Positions 1 through 12,754 of a DNA stretch of 64,000 nt are shown here, one piece after another. Under the pieces are notes generated by a model. It saw only the letters and a program-made list of their open reading frames with translations, had not been told where the DNA came from and did not search any database. The translations under genes and the position numbers were made by a program. The first letter of the stretch is position 1. The number at the start of each line of letters is the position of its first letter. This stretch comes from Sialis fuliginosa (lineage: Eukaryota > Arthropoda > Insecta > Megaloptera > Sialidae). The stretch is taken from NCBI GenBank assembly GCA_961205875.1, contig OY540818.1, forward strand, positions 10,886,761-10,950,760, in the 5' to 3' direction.

Positions 1-676
1 ACAATTTTTATTTGATTAATGAAACAAAAAAATCTGTCTACATATTGATGAAAGCATACCTATTAAAAACTGACATCCCCTACCGATATTTTTTTAAATT
101 GACACAATGAAAACTCAACCCTGTCTAACTCCCCGTCCTACGTATTTAAAAAACAAATAAAGCAATCACCAACATTGTTGTGCTGTTGATTCATTGTTGT
201 TAATTTGATCACAGAATTCATCATCATACATCGATAACTGGTCACATTTCGTTCACATTTAAAATTAATGTGACAGTTTCAATAAAGTAAATATGTGGCG
301 TGATTGATGTTTTTTTATTGAAGCAAATGATTGGAATACTATTATTTTAATAGATGACAAGTATAAAAAATATAACACTTGAAATTAAATTGATTTACAT
401 TTTTGCTGTGTAAAAATTACATACATCTATTGTCACCTAATTAGTTTGATTATTAATATTTTATTAATACTAACTCATATTATTGGAGCTCCTTCCGAAA
501 TAAATCCATTGTGATAAATTTTTTAAATCTGAGGGGTTTTGACGGTACGAATCATGAATTTTACCGTCAAAAACCACGGCAACCACTGCTTTCTTAAATG
601 AAATAGAGTATAGTCACGTAATATTTATTTTTTTCTATTAAATAGCGAGCCTTCTTTCTCACAAAAAATACTCTTA

Positions 677-1011
677 TGTCCGGTATTACAAACGAGCTAG
701 CAAAATTTGCTAACTTGCAAGCACTTCAAAATGAGGTTTCAAACATATCTGACAGTTCTCTTTAAGTTTCATGAAATATATGACAAATTTCGCGCACGCG
801 TGATATGTAAACACCAACGTTATTAAAACAGTGGTGATATTATGAAAATTACTTTGTACGGTCAATTCGCCAACTTTGTTACAATTAGTTGAAGTATCAC
901 TGCTCATAATTCCATAACTACCTAATTCATAGATACTAGTACAGAATTAATACACCATTTGAAAGTGCTTGCTAGCTAGCAAATTTGTTAGCTCCTTTAT
1001 AATACCGGACA
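677..1011. mobile_element. Harbinger-like MITE, family A copy 1
   Basis: The termini are inverted repeats beginning tgtccggtatta, and both ends continue with gctagc-rich sequence. The element is flanked by the trinucleotide TTA on both sides (674-676 and 1012-1014), fitting the TWA target duplication of PIF/Harbinger elements. About 335 bp with no transposase. Two more copies lie at 15782 and 17733. The superfamily is inferred from the duplication and termini only. Confidence 0.8.
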
Positions 1012-1596
1012 TTAATATGACACAATTAAAACCATCCTTCATTGGCAGGTTTCAAATAAAATGTACTATACTTCCTACCATCTTCAAGTAATAGTTTCTT
1101 GTCAAATATCAACAGCTGGATAATTCATTTATCGTGAAATTTGTTCTTATAAAATATACGAAAAACTTTTTAAAAACAATCGTAATATCATTCTGCGCTA
1201 TCTTATTTAAAACATTTCTGGACTTTAACTTTCATTCTTTTTATTTGCATTTCCCGAAACTCGCACAGTCATCATAAAATAAAATAAATCTTAACATGAA
1301 GGGAAATGATACTTTAAAAAGTATTAAATAAGTTTAAAGAGTTTAATGGCAATAATAAACGACTACATTATTTATTATTACGGCCAGATTTACTCCTACG
1401 CAATTTTTGATATTTCTATAAAATTATTTTTTCTAAAATGAAATTTTTTTAGTGTTGGTCTTTCAAGCAAAAAAAGTCATGAAAGGAAAATATAAGAAGA
1501 AAATGAAGTGGAAAGCGGGACAAAGCGTATAAAAGCATGGCATTTGGTCACCTTATACATACCCTTAATACAATACGTAAGTAAACTTATAATAAC

Positions 1597-1952
1597 CAGT
1601 AGCGTATTTACCATGGGGCCAAGGGGGCCATGGCCTAGGGCGGAAGGCTGAGTAGGGCGGCAGATTCTTTAGTTTCTTTTAGTTTAATACAGAATATTTA
1701 AAAAAATAGGAAGACAAAAAATTAGTAGTGCGACTAAAAAAAAAGGTCTTTTTGTTTAAAATTTTCAATTGACGTGATCAAAAAAAAAGGTTTTTAATTT
1801 ATATTTTGTTCTACATCACTTATAAAAACAGTTATCACTTTTCAGTTCATATAGTAATTCTGACTTCTATCAAAAATAAATTATATTTTCCCTTGGTAGA
1901 GGGGCGGCAATTTTTTTTGCCCAGGGCGGCACTTAACGTAAATACGCCACTG
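1597..1952. mobile_element. hAT-like MITE with 8-bp target duplication
   Basis: The left end reads cagtagcgtatttacc and the right end is close to its reverse complement (gtaaatacgccactg). The 8-mer ATAATAAC occurs immediately outside both ends (1589-1596 and 1953-1960), the size made by hAT transposases. It is 356 bp, non-coding, with GGGCGG-rich subterminal segments on both sides. Related cagtggcgta termini occur at 14814, 23820 and 36028. Confidence 0.85.
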
Positions 1953-2347
1953 ATAATAACTAAACTCATGTAAGTATACACCAATTTAATTCCACCTTAT
2001 CCCGATCCGGCCAACGTTTAAGAACATTTATGATTTACGCTATGTAATAATCTATATGTAGATATATTAATATATACAACGATAGGTATATTAAATTTCA
2101 AATCAGTTAAACAAACAGACATTTAAGAGAATATCCCACGTCGTAAAGCTTCTATAGTAAACAAGAACCGATTATATACGTAGTTCTGTAGTTAGTAGAT
2201 ATAAAATAAATCAACAGTACGTAATGTATTATTTGCTATTACATACAAATTAATTTGGTATGAATGAAGTACTAAATCATCATTTTCTCATGAACGGAAT
2301 TAAGTGTACGTTAGTGTAAAATAATTGAAATAGGACATTTCTACTAA

Positions 2348-2883
2348 CAAGGGGAACCCTTGAACTTGTTCTTTCCGAAATTCTTCATATTGAAATATGT
2401 TGTAGAGGGAGGTTCCCTGATAACACCTATACCCGGTTTTGGGCGTAGACGGGTAATAGTTTAGAAGATATGATCCAAAATATTTTTTAATGCTGCATAT
2501 ACTTATACCTATTTGTTAAAACTGTAGACACAAGCGTATGTTATTGGCTTAGCGGTAATGATAATAGACCCGCGCGTTCGATTCCCAATCTGTGCTTTCA
2601 AATTTTTATTTTTAATTGCACACAGTGACATTATTTAAATATATAGTTATTCTATAAAATATCTTGTGAATTTATTTTCAATGTTTATTTTTGAAAATGT
2701 TTGTTAAAACTGTAGACATAACCATAGTATATATGCAGTTTAAAAAAATATTTTGGATCATATCTTCTAAACTATTACCCGTCTACGCCCAAAACCGGGT
2801 ATAGGTGTTATCAGGGAACCCCCCTTTACAACATATTTCAATATGAAGAAAATCGGAAAGAACAAGTTCAAGGGTTCCCCTTG
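2348..2883. mobile_element. Foldback MITE with ~150-bp inverted arms
   Basis: The first ~150 bp (caaggggaaccct...) reappear inverted at the right end (...agggttccccttg). TAA flanks both ends (2345-2347 and 2884-2886), compatible with a Harbinger-type TWA duplication. The arms include an ACCCGGTTTTGGGC block. The ~240-bp loop is AT-rich and carries a tRNA-like A box/B box pair at 2545-2585. No coding capacity. Confidence 0.8.
2545..2585 (+). other. tRNA-like internal promoter remnant
   Basis: TGGCTTAGCGG (2545-2555) matches the RNA polymerase III A box, and CGTTCGATTCC (about 2575-2585) is a near match to the B box. Spacing between the boxes is shorter than in a normal tRNA, and the T-stem flanks do not pair, so this is not a working tRNA gene. 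It may be a relic of a tRNA-derived SINE caught inside the foldback element. Confidence 0.35.
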
Positions 2884-5060
2884 TAAGCATTGATCAGTAA
2901 CACCCCAAAAGTTCTACAGTTCTATTAATTTCAACCAAAATATAAATTAAACGGACTATATTATTATAAGCTCAGGACGGCCACACGGAAAAAAACTTAA
3001 AAGCATAAATTCTAGTAAAAATGATCAATTAAATATTTATTAATTATTAATGCCCTATATTATCAACCAATTTAATTTAAAGAAAATTGGGTGTATTACT
3101 ATTACTAACGTGATTTAAATCAATATTTAGGATCTCAATGAAAAATGTAGATAATATGCGTTGTAAAAACATAGTGCAGAAGATTAAAAATCTCTTTAAT
3201 TAAATGTATTATGTTTGATTCTGTTAATAATTTATTCAACATCGAACTTCAGTAATATCTAGTTTATAAAACAGATTATAAAAAAGAGCAGTGTTTACAC
3301 CAAAAAGACAAAACAGCAAAACGGTATTTTGTATTTTTTGTTTACACAAGCCATTAGAATGTCTGATCAATACAATCATAATTTGAATATTTTTCAAAAT
3401 TATAACCATTTTAATATTGCCGGTATAAATTTAGATGTGTGAGAAAGATTGAAGTCGAAGAATAGCTTGTAAAATCTATAGTTTGCAAGTCACAAAACTT
3501 AATACGCGTAGGTATTTTACTTAAAATGAGTTACTTATACCTACATAGGTACATATAAACAGTGATAAACAGCTATAGGGGGCTCGCGCAAGTCCTTTGT
3601 TAACCCATTAACGACCGTAATCGTTGATGTATAAATGTATAGGACCATATGGCCCGGGCTCCTGAACTTCAGGAGTCCTGAAAATTTTAAGGATAGTACG
3701 AAATTAGTTAGAAATTGCCTTACGTTCGCGAAATGGAGGGGTATGAGGCCGCTGATTATTTTTTATAAATAAACCGTATAATAACATATAATTAACATTT
3801 TTTTTAAATTTAACAATGTGCGAGCCCTTTGTTAAAAATTTTATAGCTCACCACTGCATATAAACCGGCATAAAACAATGTAGTGGAAAAATACAACATT
3901 TTCTATTTTAAATTATTACATTACTGAAACTCAAAACTGTAATTATACATAATTTATTTAAATTTGATGTTCACTATAAATAATTACTCGAGCGGGTAAG
4001 AAGATCAAAAATTGAACTTGAGCTAGTAATAAAACATAACTGGTTAATGTAATACTCAATTGATTTAAATTCGTGCCAACATTTAATAAAACTAGATTGT
4101 TTTATAAACTATATTACATCATCCTAATCCAAATTCGTTACCAACCTTTTAATAAAGAAATAAAATTAAATTAGCAAGCGTGATACCCCAGTGATTCACT
4201 TTTTAACATTTCACCTCTTCGTTATCAGAACAGGAGACATAAATGTATACCAGTGCGGATCTAATTTTTATTTACAGGGGGTATTAATAATTTAAAGATG
4301 TTATTGTATGAATTAATAATATATTTTTTTATGTAATGCAAAACCTAATGGTTTAGCGTAAGTTTTAGGCTCACGCAAAAACTAAAACAAACAATATTGA
4401 GCAACGCTCGAGTATTTTCAAGAATTTTTTAAAGAATTATATTGATTTTTTAAGGGGGTAGGAAAATACTTACTTCTCATTGGCCTACAATTTTTCGAAT
4501 TAATAAAAATGTTCATTAAAAAAATATTTAATATTTCGCATTGAAAAAATGTATAACAGTAATATTATACAGTGTTACATTTTTGAGCAGTCACCCAAGC
4601 CAGGATTCGATATAACGAATTTTCCAAAGGTAAAATTTTTGTTATTTTAGAATTAAAAATAAGTTTTGTAAACTTACGTTTTATCAAATAAGACTTGAAT
4701 ATTTTCACAGTATTTTTACCGCCTAAGGTGACCAGATTTTGAAATCACAAAAGCGAGAAACTAATTAATCTGCCGCCCCCCGCCCAAAAAAATAAAAATA
4801 AATTAAATAATAATAATAACTAATGGTGAAGTAAAAGTAGACGCTATTTTAAAAAATAGAGGGCTTATTTAACTTGGGTAAAACAATCAACAAAATTTTT
4901 TTTGGTAAAATTAATTAACAAATTTTATATTTTACAGTATTTTAGACTATAGAATCAATGTCCCTCACTTTTTATTTATCTGTATATTTTGTATAACATG
5001 AACAAAATATTTGCATCTGAAAAAGAAAAAAAACTTCATAAGTAATACAATATCTTTTTT

Positions 5061-6524
5061 TTACTTTGACTTTTTAGATACAGGAGTATTTACAATAGAT
5101 TTACTACCAAACAATGAACTGAACAATTCTGATTTAGCTTCGTCTGTCCAACTATGATCTGGAATCGGAGCCATGAAATTCAACAGCTTACTATGAACAG
5201 CATATCTTATTTTTCTTCCCTTTGTTGCCTTAGTATCTATTTTTCTTTTCATTTTACTTCTCATATTCTGCAGCTCAACCCACTGACGACCTAATTGTAT
5301 AGGATCTGTTATATCAGCTGACTTATATTCAATCAATTCTCTAAGAAGTTGATGGTAAAAATCATCATCATCAAAAATTTCAGAATTATATTCTTCTGGA
5401 GCTCTGTGTTTTGATTCCTCACCCTTTTCTGACTCTTCTTGCTTATCTGCATCATTCTTATATCCAACAATATTGTAGTTTGATCTCTTGAGTTGGGTGC
5501 GTTTTATATTTTTATCTCTATTTTTCAATACATACTCAATTTGATTCACAACTGAATTTGTATTTATATTACTTTTCGCTACTGCAATTCTTGTTTTCTC
5601 ATTCCATTTTTGTATCACTGTATTACGATATTTCTTATACTTCTCATGATGGTCATTAATCACACTTTCGTATTCTTCTATCTTCCGCATTTTATTCGGA
5701 GGTGACAAATCTTCTTTATCAATTTCATTTTCACTTTCAGATTTTTCTTCATCTGTATCGCTAGGAATTTCTTCATTTTCTATATTACTTTCAATACCGA
5801 TATCATTTTCACCTAACTTTTTTGTTTCTGGATAAGATTTAAGCAGCAATGATTGCAAATTTAATAATTTATTTAATAGATTTGAAACGTTACTCTTACT
5901 TGATTGCAACTGGCTCTCTAACTTATTGTCAGTTTTTAATTTTTCTAGCACTTCATATTGCGGTAGTTTATTAGATGTTACTAAACATTTTTGAAGTTGT
6001 ATTCGTATTTCTAACAAGCTCTCCCAAATCTTAAGCTGTGTTCTAACACAGTTACCTTTTTCTGTTTGAGTAGATGTAATTGATTCAGTTATATGATGAA
6101 AATCAGTTCTTTTATCATCTAAATTAGACGTACTTTCATCACTATCTTCAGCGATATCTCCATCAGACTCTGGACCACTCTTATACGATGTGCTTTCTTC
6201 TTCTTCTTCTTCGTCACTTTTTTCTTTACTAGAATCTTCAGATTGATCATCGCCACTTAAATCAGATTCTTCTGATTCTTGATAAAGTGATTTTCTCGAT
6301 GCCACTTTTCCCTTATATCTTTCATCAACATCTTCTAACAAATTTGCATTCTGTTTTCTAAATTTACTTCCAGTTTCTACATCACTGTTGTCTTCAAAAT
6401 CCTTTTGTACCACTTTTGCTGTAGTATCATCATAAATATCATCATCTGAATCGATATTTAAAGGTGCTGTACTTAACAATTGTGTTATTTTATCGGAAAG
6501 TGATTGTTCTTTAACTTTGCTCAT
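5061..6524 (-). CDS. AATF: AATF/Che-1 (Bfr2) nucleolar protein
   Basis: Single-exon gene of 487 residues. The first ~150 residues are strongly acidic and serine-rich, with runs of Asp and Glu, and are followed by a predicted coiled-coil/leucine-rich stretch (about 160-250). The C-terminal part holds an FYHQLLRELIEYKS segment, a QWVELQNMRSKMKRK basic block, and ends in the conserved TRAUB-type tail with NFMAPIP and LFSSLFG. This layout is that of AATF, which works in 40S ribosomal subunit processing and as an RNA polymerase II co-regulator in vertebrates. Length is close to the family norm (~500). It lies downstream of LRRC49 on the same strand, 810 bp away. Confidence 0.9.
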   Translation of the reverse strand: MSKVKEQSLSDKITQLLSTAPLNIDSDDDIYDDTTAKVVQKDFEDNSDVETGSKFRKQNANLLEDVDERYKGKVASRKSLYQESEESDLSGDDQSEDSSKEKSDEEEEEESTSYKSGPESDGDIAEDSDESTSNLDDKRTDFHHITESITSTQTEKGNCVRTQLKIWESLLEIRIQLQKCLVTSNKLPQYEVLEKLKTDNKLESQLQSSKSNVSNLLNKLLNLQSLLLKSYPETKKLGENDIGIESNIENEEIPSDTDEEKSESENEIDKEDLSPPNKMRKIEEYESVINDHHEKYKKYRNTVIQKWNEKTRIAVAKSNINTNSVVNQIEYVLKNRDKNIKRTQLKRSNYNIVGYKNDADKQEESEKGEESKHRAPEEYNSEIFDDDDFYHQLLRELIEYKSADITDPIQLGRQWVELQNMRSKMKRKIDTKATKGRKIRYAVHSKLLNFMAPIPDHSWTDEAKSELFSSLFGSKSIVNTPVSKKSK

Positions 6525-7334
6525 TTTCTATTACTTTTTGTTCAAAATTTACACGAAAAACATACTTTTTTAGTAGTTGTTACGATAACCTCACAATAAA
6601 TGTAAACACGTGGTCGATTGACAAATGCTACACCAGAGGTCACGAATTTTTTTTTATTTTGGTCATACAGTGAATCTAAAACAAAAATTAAAAATTAGAT
6701 TTGTATCAAGAGATTTTAATATTATGAAATAGAAATAATACGACATATATTTCAAATATTTATTAAAACAAATATAAATACAATATATATCAAAACAAAA
6801 TATGTAACACAAGATAATAATACATAATATACATTATTTAAATAACAAGAAATTAAATTATCAAACATCTGTTTTGCAAATTAAATAATGATTTACTTAT
6901 ATATAAATATATTTATAAGTGAAATACTAAGAAAACTAAGAACTACATATATGTATATATTAATATATACTCCGATTGATCACATATTCTGAATTATAAA
7001 TTAAAATATTACAAGTCTAGAGATTGACTATTTTTATCTAAAATAACCCACAGTTTTGCCACTGGCGATTGATTGTCACAGTATGACATACAAACAACAG
7101 CAGACCTCATATGACAAAAATACCTAAATTATTGTTCTTATAACATCATACTATTTTTTTTTAATTCAGAATAAATGATCATCTTTATTTATTTATTTAT
7201 TTATTATGAGCAATAAAGTGATATTTATTTATTCTACAAATATATAAAAGTGTTTAAAATTTAAAAACATATAAATAGATAAAATTCATCCTTAAAATTT
7301 TAGTGTATATCAACAAATACTAAAAAGGCCTTCA
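6525..7334. other. Intergenic region between AATF and LRRC49
   Basis: AT-rich DNA expected to contain the AATF promoter and the LRRC49 3' UTR. It includes a short run of repeated TTTA units near 7185-7205. No other gene is seen. Confidence 0.5.
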
Positions 7335-10300
7335 TTATTTCAGTTCTTGCATTTTCTTCTTCATATATAAATCCAGCTGAGAATAATCAGTTAATATACT
7401 TTGTACTGTTTCTTGAAGAATTGAAGGCCACTCTTTATTGAGAGTCTGTAACTTCTCTATAGAATTGCAAGTAGAATCTAATATATTTCCTAAATGAACA
7501 CGTCCTTTTTGTCTCCATATTAAGTCATCCTAAAAATCAATATTTTCTTCATTCAAAAATATATTTATAAATGTGCCCAGAGAAAATGAACAGCTCTAAT
7601 TTGATCAGATCTGATCTTAATTACATTTGATTAGATAAAACTTTGTATCCAGTTAGATCTGCTTGGATCTGATGCCATAATTGATGAAGTGTGTCTAGAT
7701 CTAATACCATATCTAATTACATCTGGATATTTCATGGACACTGCCTGTTAAATTTCTAATTTAAATGTTTGATTAGTGTAATTTTTTAATACAGTAGGAA
7801 TTATTTTAATGTGTTGCAGTTATTGTTATATAACATAAAAAATTAAGTAATAATAACCTGAGTGACAGAACCTCTTCTCCATTGTAGAGCTTCCTTCCCT
7901 ACAACACTCCTTAGTTCTGGGTCAGCTGTCCACAACCACTGTTTTGCACTTAGTTGACTAGCAGATCGGCTGTTTTCTAAATGCAAACGTGTCAGCAACG
8001 GTTGTAACAAAACATCCGGTAGTGACCAAAGAACCAAGTCACTAAGTCCTTGATATTCTTCATTTGCAGCAATTACATCTTTTTCTATAATCTGAAATTT
8101 ATAAAAATTATATTAAACAACTTGAATATTGATAACTTTTAGTTAATGTACTCGTAATATGTATCAGAACCATAAAATAGGTATGATTCTGAAGATATCA
8201 GAATTTTATAATTAATTAATTTTTTACCTCTTTTCCATTGACAATTTTCAATCCCCAATGGGACAATCGATATATAGCATAACTCTCCCAATTCTTTTGC
8301 GCAACAGGATTTCCATCTGGTTCTATATGTAAAGATATAAGTCCTTGAACTTCAGCTAAAGCATTCAACTGACCCAAACATGTTATGTTTGTTTCTCTAA
8401 ATATAAAATTCTCCGCATTAGGAAACCTATTTTTTAATTTATTTAATACAGGAACTATGCCGTTATAATTTAAGTATGTAAATTTAACTGTATTGACGTC
8501 ATGTGCTTTTTGAACATTCCATGGTCGGTCTATAAACCGTATTGCTCCCTGACCATAAATATTAAGATATCTTCCACATATTTCCACTAAGTAGTCACCA
8601 CCTTGTTCTCTATCCTTACCCTGAGGTGCAGGTCCAGGCGACAAAGATGTAGATTGTTGCTTTAACTGTTTTGGTTTTGCTGTAAGAGCTCGACTAGCTC
8701 TGTTATTTGTTTGTCGTTTTTGAATAGCAACTGCACTTTTGATAGAACGTTTAGAATCAGGCTTGCTTGTATTGCTGAGATTACTGTGATCACTTGATGA
8801 CGAAGCAGTCAAAGCAGAATTATTTGAAAGTGTTGAAGATCCACCAATTGATAATACACTTGAATGTTCTGCATTTTGTAAAGATGTTGATGTTATTTTC
8901 AATTCTGGTTCAATTGTAGGTAACTTAGGTGTAACATCTTGCACTTCTTCAACCAGTTTCTTTTCTGCCATTTCTACACAATGCTCTGATTCACTTTCAT
9001 CGCTACTGCCATCACTCGAGCTTACCGGTAATGAACTAACAGAACTGTCAACATTAGGACCAACGCTCGATAAACTCTCCCATCGTCTCATATTTCCACT
9101 TGTTTCACTGTTTGCACATGAACTATTCTTTTGTTCTAAATTATTAATAATGGGCACTAAAATAGGAGGCAGTCTGAAATAATCACCAGAAGTATTTGAC
9201 GATGAGGTGTTTTGTGAATTATCAGTTTCTTGCGATTGACTTCTCCGTGATATGTTTGCTTTACTCGATATATTATTTACAACAATTTTATTATTTAATG
9301 AGGTAGTTGTATTTAGTTCAGTTGTATTTACAGATGTTATCACAAAATCACAATCTGTTTTCAAGTCCTTCAAAGACGTACTTGTAATACTAGTAGTAAG
9401 ACATTTTGTCTGAGACCGTAACAGTTCCCAGTTGGTTCTGGCATTTGATATTACTTCTTCTCTACGAACATTCAAGCTTACGTCTGTAGTGAGATCCATG
9501 AAAGCCGAGCTTGACATTTCTTTGTTACGTCTCCACGCTAACGCAGCTTTTCTTACCTGCTCAGTCACCTGCATTGTACTCAATAAAATTAAATTAGGTA
9601 AATAAGATACGAGAAATGACACGCAGTCTCCACCTAAAGATACTGGATTGTTATCGATTGTAATTTCTTTTAAATTTGCCGCTTTTGCAACACTGCTCAT
9701 ATCTTCAACACTGGAATTAAATGAAACTATTAGATATCTATAACTTATAAAATTAATGTTTTTTATAAAACGTACCACTGTAAATCATTATTGCTCACAA
9801 ACAATTTTTCAAGTTGAGGAGTTTCACCAAACCCTAATAATTTTCTAATTTTATTTCTTCTTAAGTTGATCTCTCGTAATGACACTAAACCTTTCAAGTC
9901 ATTTACACCAATCATTTTGATTTGATTTCCAGCTAAATTTAGCACTTTTAATTCAGTCAAATTTGATAATCCTGTAACATGTGTAATTTGGTTTCCGTGT
10001 AAATCTAAAACTTCTAGTTTAGTCAAAGACTTTAATCCCTCTACTCTTCTAATTCTGTTCTTTCCTATAAGAAGTACACGTAAACTAACAAGTGTATCTA
10101 GTGAGCTAATACGATCTATTTGGTTATCATAGATATCAAAGAACACAAGATGAATAAAGTTTTGTGCGTGTAGTCCATCTAGTTTTGTCAACATATTATG
10201 TTGAAGTGATAGTAATCTTAACCGTGGCTCCCCATCGATTATTGGCAGAACTGAGAGACCACGTCTGAAACAGAAATATTTAATTGAAGAACAAATAATT

Positions 10301-10740
10301 AAGAGATTGTCTTTTTTTATTTTTTACCTATCCAAACTTATCCTATCAGGCAGTTTTTCTTTTTCTTTTTGACTTCTGGATGCATGAACTTTTCCATCAG
10401 AAGTTGTCTGAAGGCAAACTGTATCACCGACTGTACATTTTCCATTTTCTAATGGATTGCTGCATAAATTGGTACCAGTTCCTAAAGTACTATGTGAGCG
10501 ACTTGGAGACTTGAAAATGTCATTAAATTTAGAGACATTTGGCAGTGCAGGACCGATAGTTAAAAATGTTTTATGTGAGGGTTCTTTATCACCATCTATG
10601 CTTCGTGATACTGCTGACTTGCCTCTTTTGCGATAAGCTTTTTTCTTTTCATTCTTTTAAATAAAAGTTAGCATTAAATAAAACATACTATAATAATAGT
10701 AATGATTACTTACTGTTGAAATATTTTTCGTGATTGGCAT
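7335..10740 (-). CDS. LRRC49: Leucine-rich repeat-containing protein 49
   Basis: Six exons: 10714-10740, 10328-10653, 9776-10264, 8228-9710, 7858-8091 and 7335-7529, giving 917 residues with all phases consistent. Residues ~120-300 are successive 22-23-residue leucine-rich repeats of the SDS22 type (pattern LxxLxxLxxLxLxxNxI). Then comes a long Ser/Thr/Asn-rich disordered region (~310-560). The conserved C-terminal half starts with a YLVEICGRYLNIYGQGAIRF segment, contains ISLHIEPDGNPV, and ends with a helical tail. This is the architecture of LRRC49, known as the PGs4 subunit of the tubulin polyglutamylase complex that works at centrosomes and cilia. The start ATG sits in a nine-codon first exon, 330 bp from the divergent mL54 gene. 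Confidence 0.88.
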
Positions 10741-11070
10741 TAATGATATTTGTCAATAACATTGACTTAACATAATTTCATTCAGTCTGTCAAAACTATT
10801 TTTATTTTTATAGAAAATAGCATTTTGAGTGACATATCTGATTTATATTGTTTATTGAGGTTAAATAATAAAAGGAGCTGTCAATAAATAAAAAAAACTT
10901 CAATGTTGCCAATCACTTGAACATGAAAAGTGTTTCTTACCTTGTCATATACATGAAATGAAAAAAGAATAGAAACTAACTATAGTTATAAAATTAAATG
11001 GAAATTTGACAAATAGGTACATTGTATATTTTAGAATTATTTTAGTTCATAAAAAATTATATATTAAAAT

Positions 11071-11530
11071 ATGAATTCGTTTACAAACATCCACAGATAT
11101 GTATTAAAAAATTGTAGTTTTTTCTTTAGTCGTACTTATGCAAAACCTGCGATAGGTAAGTTGAGATAAATTTGAGGTTAAATACAAATTATACATAATA
11201 TTAAAATATAAATATTATATTATAGGCATGGGAAAAACCAAAAAGAAATTAGGAAAATTAGGACCTATGATTGAAAAAAAGGTTATTCCTGTCGAAACAG
11301 ATACTAACAAACTAGTTAAATTTGTTTGCGGAAGTAACATATATAAAGAAGGCAAAGATGTAGAAATTAAACCTGATAACGAGTATCCAGATTGGCTATG
11401 GAACTTATACATTGGACCTCCGTTAAAGTTAGAAGAATTAGATCCAGATACAAAACAGTATTGGAAAAAACTTAGAAAGATTGGATTGAGAAGAAATAAT
11501 CAACTCTCAAAACTAAAGAAATTTAATTAG
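11071..11530 (+). CDS. mRpL54: Mitochondrial ribosomal protein mL54
   Basis: Two exons, 11071-11155 and 11226-11530, encode 129 residues; the intron is only 70 bp. Exon 1 gives a basic, hydroxyl-rich leader (MNSFTNIHRYVLKNCSFFF) typical of mitochondrial import. Exon 2 has the lysine-rich KTKKKLGKLGPMIEKK segment, VETDTNKLVKFVCGSNIYKEG, and the PDWLWNLYIGPPL core of the L54/L37 family of the mitochondrial large subunit. The longest single frame begins at the internal ATG at 11228, but that start would lose the targeting sequence, so the spliced form is preferred. Length matches the family (~130-140). Probably shares a divergent promoter with LRRC49. Confidence 0.9.
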
Positions 11531-11598
11531 TTATTTTTTTTGTATAAAGTTTGTTATATTATGTATTTTATAAATTTATTAAAATTTCAAAATATTTA

Positions 11599-11752
11599 TA
11601 CTTGGCATAAAGAATTTGGTCTAGACCATATTTAAATTTCTGCATAGACAAAATTAATATAATTCAATACCCCATAGAAAGCTTTTGTTTAGGTTTTGAT
11701 TTAAACTAAATTTATTATTTTGTGATCCAGACCAAATTCTTTATACCGGGCA
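11599..11752. mobile_element. Small Harbinger-like MITE
   Basis: 154 bp with termini related by inversion: ataaagaatttggtctagac on the left and gaccaaattctttat on the right, both preceded by a tgcccgg-like end. TTA flanks both sides (11596-11598 and 11753-11755). The terminal tgcccgg/ccgggca resembles family A (tgtccgg), so the two may share a transposase source. Located just after the mL54 stop, it may fall in its 3' UTR. Confidence 0.7.
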
Positions 11753-12754
11753 TTAATATTTTTAAAATTGATATAAACGTATTTTATTAACCTTTTTTAA
11801 CAAATCTAGTCGGCAGCAACAATTCAATTTTTTTTATAAATGTAAAATCAACATGATATTTCTCATGAAGATGTACTCTTCACCATCTAATGTATGTAGG
11901 GTTACCATATTTCTCTAGAGAAAATATAGAGCAGTATTTTTTATAATGCTAAACCACAATAAAAAAAAGCAATTTTTCTCAAATAGTATACACGCAGTGG
12001 ACCTTATATATTTTTCTTATGTAATAAATTGGTTCTAAATTTAGTTGGACGCTCGAAGAATTTTCGCTTACAATCACGCGCGCTACGATTTTATTTTTTT
12101 CTCACGCAGGACTAAAAAGCACGCTCACGAATTTTATTATTTTACTCGCATGGCACAGAAGGTAATAAACTGAAATTTAATTTTCGATTTAAAATAAACT
12201 TTTTGTTTAAATATTTGCCCAGAAAAAAAATCGATCTACGTAAATCGAATTATATCCATTTTTTCATCAAAATTTAGATCTTCGTCGTTTACCATAAATA
12301 TACGTCGAATACCATATATCTCATCTAATTATCTTATTATAATTATAGATTTGATAATCAACATAGATCTCAAATTTAATTCGGCCATCTTTGTTTTCTT
12401 AGATCTAACAATAAGCATGGTCTAAGTACGTTGATTACCCAAAGCGCGGCTAAGATTCACTGCGCCCCCGAGAAGGACCTATATATTTACTGTGGACTTT
12501 TTTTCCACAGAACATTAAATGTAATTTATAATACATTTTATATAAAATATAACATACTTTTAATGTATTTAAAAATTAGGTACCTATAGGTTTCTATGCT
12601 CTACAAAATAGTCAAACATGCGTTGTTCTTGAGATAATTTGGAAAAAGAAATTACAGAAAAGTTCAAAGAATATGTACCTACCTATGGTAGAAAAAGAAC
12701 AATTTAATATAATAATAATACCTATATTTTTCCATAAAATTAAAAAATGGTGTT

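Larger units (their letters stand above)
1..5060. other. Gene-free, repeat-rich stretch
   Basis: No open frame longer than about 65 codons has coding character on either strand. The stretch holds at least three inverted-repeat transposable elements (listed separately at 677, 1597 and 2348) and AT-rich unique DNA. A short piece near 4729-4760 starts with aggtgaccagatttt and resembles the end of the MITE found at 12776. Nothing here looks like an exon of the genes to the right. Confidence 0.6.

Noticed and set aside
710..907. 65-codon minus-strand frame, similar to one at 17765-17971
   Set aside because: Both lie wholly within copies of the same MITE. The similarity is repeat identity, and neither has a plausible domain.
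2545..2585. Possible tRNA gene
   Set aside because: A and B boxes are present but spacing is too short and the T and acceptor stems do not pair.
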